DNA from: JL08 sp965363755 | GTDB lineage: Bacteria; Pseudomonadota; Alphaproteobacteria; Rhodobacterales; Rhodobacteraceae | Direction: 5' to 3' | NCBI GenBank assembly: GCA_965363755.1 | Contig: CBDTVL010000247.1 | Location: 1 to 5,595, forward strand | Length of the DNA stretch: 5,595 nucleotides | In this document: positions 1 through 5,345 of the stretch, piece by piece | Layout: every line of letters begins with the position of its first letter | Position numbering within the stretch: position 1 is the first letter of the stretch | The notes under the pieces: generated by a model | What the model saw: only the letters and a program-made list of their open reading frames with translations | Database searches by the model: none | What the model was told of the DNA's origin: nothing | Program-made: the position numbers and the translations under genes

Positions 1-609
1 TATGTGGACCGTGGCCCAGACAGCCGCGCTGTCGTACAGGCCCTGATCGATGGGGTCGCCGAGGGTCGCAACTGGGTCACGCTAAAAGGAAATCACGACC
101 GCTACCTGACCCGTTTTCTCGACGCAAAAATTGTGAATGACAGTAGAACCCGGCCCGATCTCATGTGGCTGAACCCGCGATTGGGAGGCGACAAGACTCT
201 TGCGTCTTATGGGGTTGCTGCGTTTGACGGCGATCCGATTGATCCGATCCACGCGGCTGCGCTGGAAGCTGTGCCGGACGCGCATCGCAAGTTTCTGACG
301 GAGCTTCCGCTCACGCATGTGACCGAAGATCATTTGTTTGTTCATGCCGGTATCAGGCCCGGCATAGCGCTGACAGATCAGGTCGAAGATGATCTAATCT
401 GGATTCGCGACATTTTTCTGGTTGATCCACGGGATTACGGGCGTCTGATTGTGCATGGTCACACCGCATTGGAGGCACCGCAGCACTTTGGCAACCGAAT
501 TGATCTGGATGGAGGTGCCGGGTTTGGGCGCCCGCTGATCCCTGCGGTTTTTGAAGGGGCTAAGAGCTGGCTGTTGACGGGACTGGGGCGGGTTCCTTTC
601 ACGCCCTGA
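1..609 (+). CDS. PPP-family metallophosphoesterase (serine/threonine phosphatase-like), 5' truncated by the window edge
   Basis: The reading frame is open from base 1 (Y-V-D-R-G-P-D-S) to a TGA at 607-609, giving 202 visible residues. The GTG at position 4 is inside the protein and is not the start. Motifs of the calcineurin-like PPP fold are present in order: the DRG block at residues 3-5 (the GD of GDxxDRG is off the window), GNHD at 30-33, HAG at 115-117 and HGHT at 152-155. These supply metal ligands and the catalytic Asn-His pair of a two-metal phosphoesterase. The N-terminal GDIHG-type motif is missing only because the sequence begins inside the gene; roughly 30-45 residues are probably absent. 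Relatives include bacterial PphA/PrpE-like protein phosphatases and the ApaH diadenosine tetraphosphatase group, and the substrate cannot be told from sequence. No signal peptide is visible, so a cytoplasmic location is likely. The gene ends 27 bp from a convergent gene. Confidence 0.9.
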   Translation, partial: YVDRGPDSRAVVQALIDGVAEGRNWVTLKGNHDRYLTRFLDAKIVNDSRTRPDLMWLNPRLGGDKTLASYGVAAFDGDPIDPIHAAALEAVPDAHRKFLTELPLTHVTEDHLFVHAGIRPGIALTDQVEDDLIWIRDIFLVDPRDYGRLIVHGHTALEAPQHFGNRIDLDGGAGFGRPLIPAVFEGAKSWLLTGLGRVPFTP

Positions 610-636
610 ACCAATTCTCTGCAGTCATAGGGTGAT

Positions 637-1044
637 CTAACTTTCGATGGATTTTTCTGGCGGCCTCTTGCTTTGGCGCGAAGCCAGTTGTGGAAGTATC
701 AGCAGCAGCCAACCCAAAGCGCCTTTGCTGTGGGCTGACAAGTTGGGCGGACCGGTAAATGTAAGCAGTCGACCCAGATCAGCCGGGGTTGGCGGTGATT
801 TCAGAACCCATTGAAGCGGCAAACCTTTGAGCACAAGATAGTAGTAGGCATAATAGACCTGCGGTGTGAGCCATATGAAAAGAGCGAATAAACCTATCGA
901 GATCAGGATCCTACCCGAGCGACTGGTCCTTTTTCCGATGCTGATTGCAAACCACAGGAAACAGGCCGCCAGCGATAAGGAAACCATCACCAATCCGATT
1001 TGACCGGGATAGGTCAGAGTGAAGAATGAGTCCTGGGTGTACAA
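637..1044 (-). CDS. Small conserved-looking membrane protein of unknown function, TTG start
   Basis: This is a 135-residue protein with no function I recognise. Hydrophobic segments lie at about residues 15-36, 46-70 and 107-120. Basic stretches at 38-45 (KRTSRSGR) and 123-127 (RQSKR) predict a three-helix inner-membrane protein with a periplasmic N-terminus under the positive-inside rule. The 70-105 loop carries the unusual YYAYYYLVLKG run followed by a proline-rich part. I recall similar uncharacterised Rhodobacteraceae proteins with the same DSFFTLTYPGQIGLV opening, which supports the start; this is memory, not a search. The start is TTG at 1044-1042, the only ATG/GTG/TTG in frame upstream of Met20, and AGGAAG (1063-1058) lies about 13 nt upstream. 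The gene begins 67 bp after the tdh stop on the same strand, so it could be read through from that operon or have its own promoter. The stop is TAG at 639-637. Confidence 0.72.
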   Translation of the reverse strand: MYTQDSFFTLTYPGQIGLVMVSLSLAACFLWFAISIGKRTSRSGRILISIGLFALFIWLTPQVYYAYYYLVLKGLPLQWVLKSPPTPADLGRLLTFTGPPNLSAHSKGALGWLLLILPQLASRQSKRPPEKSIES

Positions 1045-1111
1045 ATGAACAGTTCTTCTTCCTGGAAGTTTGCGGAACCATTGGGCAATTTCAGCCCCTA
1101 TGAAACTTGCG

Positions 1112-2152
1112 TCAGCGGCTCCAGTCCAACACTACTTTGCCGCTTTGACCTGATTTCATTGCCGCGAACCCCTGTGCAAAGTCGTCAACGCAAAAGCGAT
1201 GTGTGATCACCGCCGAAACATCCAATCCGTTTTGTAGCATCGCTATCATCTTGTACCAGGTTTCGAAAATTTCCCGTCCGTAAACGCCCTTGATAGTGAT
1301 CGCCTTGAAAACGATACGCGACCAGTCAACCGGTGACTTTCCGGGCGGAATACCCAGCAAGGCGATGCGCCCGCCCATCACCAGCGCTTCGACCATCTGA
1401 TCAAGAGCCTGCTGATTACCAGACATTTCGAGACCCACATCGAAACCTTCGCGCATCTTTAACCCGGCGGTGACCTCGGCCAGATCTTGTGTGGCGACGT
1501 TGACCGGGGTGACGTCGGCCACTCGGGCCGCCAGGTCCAACCTGTCGGGATTGACGTCAGTGATGACCACGTGGCGGGCCCCGACATGGCGGGCCACTGC
1601 CGCCGCCATGATCCCAATCGGACCGGCGCCAGTGATCAGAACATCCTCACCCACCAGATCAAAGCTAAGCGCAGTGTGCACCGCATTGCCAAGCGGGTCC
1701 AGAATGGCGCCGATATCGTCGGAAATTTCGTCCGGCAAAGGCACTACGTTGAACGCGGGAAGGCGCAGGTATTCTGCAAAAGCACCTGGTTCGTTGACCC
1801 CGATGCCGCGCGTGGCCGGATCCAGATGGAATTTGCCTGCGCGGCTTTGACGTGAGGTCGTGCCGATCAGGTGACCCTCACCGCTGCAGCGCTGCCCAAT
1901 TTCCAGCCCTTCGACATTGCGACCCAATTCAACGATTTTGCCCGCGAATTCATGACCAGTAATCATCGGGACCGGAACGGTTTTTGCGGCCCATTCGTCC
2001 CAGTTCCAGATGTGAATGTCGGTGCCACAAATGCCGGTCTTGTTAATCCGGATCAGCACGTCATCAGGGCCAATGTCGGGTACAGGGACACGCTGCATCC
2101 AGAGCCCTTCGCGTGGCTCAGCCTTTACCAGCGCCTTCATTTCATTGCTCAT
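1112..2152 (-). CDS. tdh: L-threonine 3-dehydrogenase
   Basis: A 346-residue zinc-type medium-chain dehydrogenase that converts L-threonine and NAD+ to L-2-amino-3-oxobutanoate and NADH in the cytoplasm. It is nearly colinear with E. coli Tdh, with four extra N-terminal residues. The catalytic zinc set is present: Cys42 in ICGTD and His67-Glu68 in GHE, with Asp152 in the LDPLGNAVHTALSFD block. His94 in GEGH matches the E. coli His90 implicated in substrate preference. The Rossmann motif GAGPIG is at 175-180, with Asp199 as the likely NAD ribose ligand. The C-terminal YGREIFETWYKM block is typical of Tdh. One oddity stands out: the four cysteines of the structural-zinc lobe are replaced by Gly97, Ser100, Ser103 and Asp111. 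The ATG overlaps the kbl stop as ATGA, with a G-run (2164-2160) 7 nt upstream as a weak Shine-Dalgarno, so translation is probably coupled to kbl. The ATG five codons in lacks an SD. Confidence 0.97.
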   Translation of the reverse strand: MSNEMKALVKAEPREGLWMQRVPVPDIGPDDVLIRINKTGICGTDIHIWNWDEWAAKTVPVPMITGHEFAGKIVELGRNVEGLEIGQRCSGEGHLIGTTSRQSRAGKFHLDPATRGIGVNEPGAFAEYLRLPAFNVVPLPDEISDDIGAILDPLGNAVHTALSFDLVGEDVLITGAGPIGIMAAAVARHVGARHVVITDVNPDRLDLAARVADVTPVNVATQDLAEVTAGLKMREGFDVGLEMSGNQQALDQMVEALVMGGRIALLGIPPGKSPVDWSRIVFKAITIKGVYGREIFETWYKMIAMLQNGLDVSAVITHRFCVDDFAQGFAAMKSGQSGKVVLDWSR

Positions 2153-3336
2153 GCCAATACCCCCACTGCTTTGCCGGCAACTTCAAAGGCGGCCAGAGCG
2201 CGGTCCAACTCACCCCGACTCAGCGCGGCGTTCATCTGGGTTCTGATCCGGGCCTGGCCACGTGGCACCACCGGGAAAAAGAACCCTGAGACATAAACGC
2301 CTTCGTTGAAAAGGCGCGTCGCCATGTCCTGCGCCAATTGCGCCTCTCCCAACATTACCGGAATGATCGGGTGCTCACCCTGCAACAGTTCGAACCCAAG
2401 TTTGGCCAGTCCGGCCCGCCAGTAGCTGGCATTCTCAAACAATTGCGCACGCAAGCTATCACCCTCTTCGACAAGCCGGATCGCCTCGATCCCGGCGGAT
2501 ACAATCGCGGGCGGCAGAGAATTTGAAAACAGATAAGGCCGCGCCCGTTGGCGCAGCAGATCAATCACCGGCTGCGGCCCGGCGATATAGCCGCCGATCG
2601 CACCGCCCAGCGCCTTGCCAAGCGTGCCGGTCAAAATGTCGACGTCCACACCGAAATGCGCCGGGGTGCCCGCGCCTTTTGGCCCCATAAAGCCCGTAGC
2701 GTGGCAATCGTCCACCATCACCAGCGCATTGTATTTCTGCGCCAGTGCCGTGATGTCGGGAAGATTTGCCAAATACCCATCCATGCTGAACACACCGTCA
2801 GTTGCGATCATGATATGGCGGGCACCCTCTGATTGCGCGGCCTTTAACTGCGCCTCCAGATCATCCATATCCGAATTCGCATAGCGATACCGCTTTGCTT
2901 TGCACAGCCGTACCCCGTCGATAATCGAGGCATGGTTCAGCGCATCAGAAATAATCGCGTCTTGCGGGCCCAAAAGTGGTTCGAACAGCCCGCCATTGGC
3001 ATCAAAACATGCGGCAAACAGGATCGAATCGTCTTTGCCAAGAAATCCAGCCAGCCGCTGTTCCAATGCACGATGAATGTCCTGTGTGCCGCAGATGAAG
3101 CGGACACTGGCCATGCCAAAGCCATGGTCGTCCATCGCACCTTTTGCGGCGGCAATCAGATCAGGGTGATTGGCCAGACCAAGATAGTTGTTCGCGCAAA
3201 GATTGATCAGGTCGCGCCCGCCGACCGTGATTTCGCCGCCCTGAGGAGAGGAGATCAGGCGCTCCCGCTTGGTCAATCCTTCAACATCTATCTGGGTCAA
3301 CGTATCTGTGATGTGGGACAGAAATGCCTGGGTCAT
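2149..3336 (-). CDS. kbl: Glycine C-acetyltransferase (2-amino-3-ketobutyrate CoA ligase)
   Basis: A 395-residue PLP enzyme of the alpha-oxoamine synthase family (fold type I). It cleaves 2-amino-3-oxobutanoate with CoA to glycine and acetyl-CoA, the second step of threonine catabolism after Tdh. Long blocks match E. coli Kbl (398 aa): INLCANNYLGLANHPDLI, SDALNHASIIDGVRLC and IRTQM. The PLP lysine is Lys241 in TGTLGKALGG, the cofactor-binding aspartate is Asp209 with His212 in VDDCH, and His135 in LNHAS should stack on the ring. I chose the ATG at 3336-3334 because AAGGAGA sits 5 nt upstream of it. An in-frame ATG at 3351 would add five residues (MKEIT), but its GAAGG is only 3 nt away and the strong SD would become coding. 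kbl is the first structural gene after the XRE regulator (91-bp gap) and overlaps tdh by 4 bp. Tdh and Kbl are known to cooperate because the intermediate is unstable. Confidence 0.97.
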   Translation of the reverse strand: MTQAFLSHITDTLTQIDVEGLTKRERLISSPQGGEITVGGRDLINLCANNYLGLANHPDLIAAAKGAMDDHGFGMASVRFICGTQDIHRALEQRLAGFLGKDDSILFAACFDANGGLFEPLLGPQDAIISDALNHASIIDGVRLCKAKRYRYANSDMDDLEAQLKAAQSEGARHIMIATDGVFSMDGYLANLPDITALAQKYNALVMVDDCHATGFMGPKGAGTPAHFGVDVDILTGTLGKALGGAIGGYIAGPQPVIDLLRQRARPYLFSNSLPPAIVSAGIEAIRLVEEGDSLRAQLFENASYWRAGLAKLGFELLQGEHPIIPVMLGEAQLAQDMATRLFNEGVYVSGFFFPVVPRGQARIRTQMNAALSRGELDRALAAFEVAGKAVGVLA

Positions 3337-3341
3337 TGTAA

Positions 3342-3348
3342 TCTCCTT
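3342..3348 (-). promoter_or_regulatory. Strong Shine-Dalgarno that fixes the kbl start
   Basis: On the minus strand AAGGAGA precedes the ATG at 3336 by 5 nt. It is the best ribosome site in the window and the reason for preferring the shorter kbl product over the one starting at 3351. Confidence 0.85.
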
Positions 3349-3367
3349 CATCGGCCTTCTACCATAA

Positions 3368-3381
3368 CGGATTTGAATCCG
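3368..3381. repeat. Inverted repeat upstream of kbl, candidate operator
   Basis: CGGATT-TG-AATCCG has perfect 6-bp arms with a 2-bp spacer. It lies about 32 bp before the kbl start codon in the AT-richer gap between the regulator gene and kbl. Its CGGAT/ATCCG half-sites also form the palindrome over the regulator's own start codon. Operator function is inferred; only the symmetry is seen. I find no convincing -35/-10 pair in this gap. Confidence 0.5.
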
Positions 3382-3402
3382 AAATAAGAGAATACGAAAT
3401 CA

Positions 3403-3415
3403 CGGAAAAAATCCG
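3403..3415. repeat. Second inverted repeat in the XRE-kbl gap
   Basis: CGGA-AAAAA-TCCG lies about 35 bp (centre to centre) from the 3368-3381 repeat and 12 bp past the regulator's stop codon. In RNA from the minus strand it could extend to a 6-bp stem with one G-U pair (CGCGGA/UCCGUG). No U-tract follows, so it is a poor intrinsic terminator. It may instead be a second copy of the operator-like motif or a weak processing hairpin. Confidence 0.35.
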
Positions 3416-3427
3416 CGATAGTGGAAT

Positions 3428-3994
3428 TTACGCGTTCTGCACCACCAGAAAGGCGCGCGCAGGCCCATCCGGCGCCGTTATCCGATGTTCAACGTCAGCC
3501 GCGTAACGCCCCGTGTCCCCCGCGCTGAATTCCTCGGTTGCATCGCCTGACGACACTACGAGATACCCCTCGACCACGGTTAGATGTTCGCGGGTGCCGC
3601 GCGTGTGAGGCTGACTGTCAAGCGTGCCACCGGGCGACAACCGCAGTTCATAAACCTCGTTGAGCCCTGCCTGCTCAGGTGGCGATAGGATGAGGATGCG
3701 ACATCCCTCGCCCATATTGTCGATGGTCGGCACCTGATCCGACCGCAGGACTTCGATCTGATCCGCCGTAGGTGCCGCATCAAGAAGGCCTGCGAAATCC
3801 ACTTGCAATGCGCGTGTCAGGTTCCACAGGGTGGCAATTGTCGGGCTGCTTTCGCCGCGCTCTATCTGGCTGACCATAGATCGGGACACGCCAGAGAGCT
3901 TTGCCACAGCGTCCAGCGACAATCCCTGCACGCGCCGTGCTTCTTTTAGGCGGGCAGGCAGTTGGGTCAAGATGGCGTCTGGTTTATCCGTCAT
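3428..3994 (-). CDS. XRE-family transcriptional regulator with C-terminal cupin domain
   Basis: A 188-residue protein with an N-terminal Cro/C1-type helix-turn-helix at about 13-68 (LKEARRVQGLSLDAVAKL then SGVSRSMVSQIERGESSP, the classic recognition-helix pattern). A Cupin_2 domain follows at about 115-185, with H130...E136-H137...E142-G143 and H170 in the usual cupin motif positions. This is the architecture of the SutR/PuuR-like regulators, in which the cupin senses a small molecule. Lying upstream of kbl-tdh on the same strand, it is the likely local regulator of threonine degradation; the ligand is unknown, with threonine, glycine or the ketone intermediate as obvious guesses. The start is the ATG at 3994. 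The frame stays open to 4231, but that extension lacks domain character and runs into the divergent thiolase gene. No clear Shine-Dalgarno precedes the ATG. A 16-bp palindrome spans the start codon, suggesting autoregulation. The stop is TAA. Confidence 0.9.
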   Translation of the reverse strand: MTDKPDAILTQLPARLKEARRVQGLSLDAVAKLSGVSRSMVSQIERGESSPTIATLWNLTRALQVDFAGLLDAAPTADQIEVLRSDQVPTIDNMGEGCRILILSPPEQAGLNEVYELRLSPGGTLDSQPHTRGTREHLTVVEGYLVVSSGDATEEFSAGDTGRYAADVEHRITAPDGPARAFLVVQNA

Positions 3995-4001
3995 GACGGA
4001 T
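3986..4001. promoter_or_regulatory. Perfect 16-bp palindrome over the regulator start codon, candidate autoregulatory operator
   Basis: ATCCGTCATGACGGAT is identical to its reverse complement and is centred on the regulator's ATG (3994-3992). Its ATCCG and CGGAT half-sites are the same ones seen in the inverted repeats upstream of kbl. If transcription starts near the ATG, a protein bound here would block initiation. Binding is inferred. Confidence 0.5.
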
Positions 4002-4029
4002 GTTTGACGTGGCCATGATGAACTGTCAA
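4001..4029 (-). promoter_or_regulatory. Possible promoter of the XRE regulator gene
   Basis: On the minus strand a consensus TTGACA (4029-4024) is followed after 17 bp by a poor -10, CAAACA (4006-4001). Initiation about 7 nt beyond would fall on or beside the ATG at 3994, giving a leaderless or nearly leaderless mRNA. That would fit the absence of a Shine-Dalgarno. The -10 is weak, so this is tentative. Confidence 0.3.
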
Positions 4030-4070
4030 TGCGCCCTGAGTGTACAGACAAATGTGACAACAAATCTCGG

Positions 4071-4092
4071 CTGACATTCACCTGACATTTCC
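4071..4092. repeat. Tandem 11-bp direct repeat upstream of the thiolase
   Basis: CTGACATTCAC is followed at once by CTGACATTTCC, so the 8-mer CTGACATT recurs exactly 11 bp apart, about one helical turn. A further TGACA lies at 4055-4059 and its reverse complement TGTCA at 4024-4028. The repeats overlap the likely thiolase -35 region, as a transcription-factor site would. The factor is unknown. Confidence 0.5.
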
Positions 4093-4099
4093 GCATAGT
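4071..4099 (+). promoter_or_regulatory. Likely sigma70-type promoter of the thiolase gene
   Basis: CTGACA (4071-4076, 5 of 6 to the consensus -35) and CATAGT (4094-4099, 4 of 6 to the -10) are separated by 17 bp. Initiation would fall near 4106, leaving a leader of roughly 23 nt that includes the ribosome site at 4117-4122. Confidence 0.45.
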
Positions 4100-4116
4100 G
4101 AAAAGGCATTCAAGGT

Positions 4117-4122
4117 AAGGAA
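4117..4122 (+). promoter_or_regulatory. Ribosome binding site of the thiolase
   Basis: AAGGAA lies 6 nt before the ATG at 4129 and supports that start. Confidence 0.7.
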
Positions 4123-4128
4123 CTGACC

Positions 4129-5304
4129 ATGACCGATATTGTAATTCTGGACGGCGCACGCACTGCCATTGGCACTTTTGGCGGATCGCTGGCCGGCACT
4201 CCGCCAATCGATCTGGGCACCGCAGCGGCAAAGGCAGCGATGCAGCGGTCCGGCGTCGAGGGGGGCCAGATCGGGCACGTGGTTTTTGGCCATGTCATCA
4301 ACACTGAGCCCCGCGATATGTACTTGTCTCGTGTGGCTGCGATGCAGGCCGGTATCCCGGAAACAACCCCGGCGATGAACGTGAACCGGCTTTGCGGATC
4401 AGGGGCGCAGGCAATTGTTTCAGCGGTTCAATCACTCCTGTTAGGGGATGCAGAGTTCGCCTTGGCCGGCGGCGCGGAAAATATGTCGCGTTCGCCGTTC
4501 ATCGTGCCGGATCAGCGCTGGGGCGCCAAGATGGGTGATGTCCGTACGTTGGATATGATGTTGGGGGCGCTTAATTGCCCCTTTGGCACCGGACATATGG
4601 GCATAACGGCAGAAAATGTGGCTGCCGAACACGACATTTCCCGTGCAGCTCAGGATGCATTCGCGTTGGCCAGTCAGGAACGGGCAGCCAATTCAATTTC
4701 GCAAGGATATTTCCAATCCCAGATTACACCTGTCGAGGTGCGTGTGCGGCGCGATATGGTGCTATTCGATGTCGACGAACATCCAAAAGCGACAACAGGC
4801 GAAGTACTCGCTGGCCTGCGCACGGTCTTCCAAAAGGACGGCACTGTGACCGCAGGAAACGCGTCTGGGATAAATGACGGCGCCGGAGCTGTCGTTCTGG
4901 CAACAGCAAAGGCTGCGGAAAAAGCCGGATTGAAGCCCAAGGCGCGGATACTGGGGTACGCCCATGCCGGCGTGCGCCCTGATGTTATGGGCATCGGGCC
5001 AGTTCCTGCAGTGCAAAAATTGCTGGCACGAACCGGGCTAAGAGCGTCGGATTTTGATGTGATTGAAAGCAACGAAGCATTTGCCGCACAGGCCTGCGCA
5101 GTCAATAAAGAGCTTGGGCTGGACCCCGCAAAAGTAAACCCAAATGGCGGCGCCATCGCTTTGGGCCACCCAGTGGGGGCCACTGGTGCAATACTCACAA
5201 TCAAAGCGCTTTACGAGTTGGAACGCATCCAGGGATCCAAGGCATTGATCACCATGTGTATCGGCGGTGGGCAGGGCATCGCTCTGGCGATTGAACGGCT
5301 CTGA
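4129..5304 (+). CDS. bktB: BktB-like beta-ketothiolase (acetyl-CoA acetyltransferase / 3-ketoacyl-CoA thiolase)
   Basis: A 391-residue thiolase, full length for the family. It catalyses reversible Claisen condensation of two acetyl-CoA to acetoacetyl-CoA, or thiolysis of short 3-ketoacyl-CoAs. The nucleophile is Cys89 in NRLCGSG, the NEAF motif is at 315-318, His347 is in GHP, and the second catalytic Cys377 is in MCIGGGQG; all are intact. The GHVVFG...TEPRDMYLSRVAA and MGIGPVPA blocks resemble Cupriavidus BktB more than a simple PhaA, so propionyl-CoA and other short-chain substrates are plausible. I assign the symbol by that resemblance; functional proof would need assay. The ATG at 4129 has a good SD. 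The gene diverges from the XRE regulator across a 134-bp region, and acetyl-CoA made by Kbl is a direct substrate, so co-regulation with threonine catabolism is possible. It is not next to phaB or a PHA synthase here. Its 3' end lies 41 bp from a convergent gene. Confidence 0.93.
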   Translation: MTDIVILDGARTAIGTFGGSLAGTPPIDLGTAAAKAAMQRSGVEGGQIGHVVFGHVINTEPRDMYLSRVAAMQAGIPETTPAMNVNRLCGSGAQAIVSAVQSLLLGDAEFALAGGAENMSRSPFIVPDQRWGAKMGDVRTLDMMLGALNCPFGTGHMGITAENVAAEHDISRAAQDAFALASQERAANSISQGYFQSQITPVEVRVRRDMVLFDVDEHPKATTGEVLAGLRTVFQKDGTVTAGNASGINDGAGAVVLATAKAAEKAGLKPKARILGYAHAGVRPDVMGIGPVPAVQKLLARTGLRASDFDVIESNEAFAAQACAVNKELGLDPAKVNPNGGAIALGHPVGATGAILTIKALYELERIQGSKALITMCIGGGQGIALAIERL

Positions 5305-5345
5305 CCCAAATCCAAGGGCGTGTTTGGTATCAGTTCTCGGTTTCT

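Noticed and set aside
82..345. 87-residue minus-strand frame opposite the phosphatase
   Set aside because: It lies antisense to the conserved phosphatase motifs, and the product is basic and featureless.
610..636. Gap between the convergent phosphatase and membrane-protein genes
   Set aside because: Inspected for a bidirectional terminator; no stem or T-tract is visible in the 27 bases.
1470..1855. Two overlapping plus-strand frames opposite tdh
   Set aside because: They are shadows of a GC-rich gene whose own product is unmistakable, with low-complexity Arg/Ala/Ser composition and no motifs.
2932..3387. 151-residue plus-strand frame opposite kbl
   Set aside because: It is antisense to highly conserved Kbl sequence and has no recognisable domain or ribosome site.
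3389..3417. Promoter for kbl with -10 TATTCT
   Set aside because: The -10 is 4 of 6, but the -35 at the right spacing is CGCGGA, which does not resemble TTGACA.
3995..4231. In-frame extension of the XRE regulator to an ATG at 4231
   Set aside because: The added 79 residues are Cys/Arg-rich without domain features, overlap the start of the divergent thiolase and would remove the promoter region. Regulators of this family begin just before the HTH.
4674..5204. 176-residue minus-strand frame opposite the thiolase
   Set aside because: Ser/Ala/Pro-rich translation typical of the antisense of a GC-rich gene, with no domain and full overlap with a certain CDS.
5306..5327. Possible terminator between the convergent thiolase and export genes (CCAAA...TTTGG)
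   Set aside because: Only five A/T-rich base pairs around a 12-nt loop, with no T-run on either strand.
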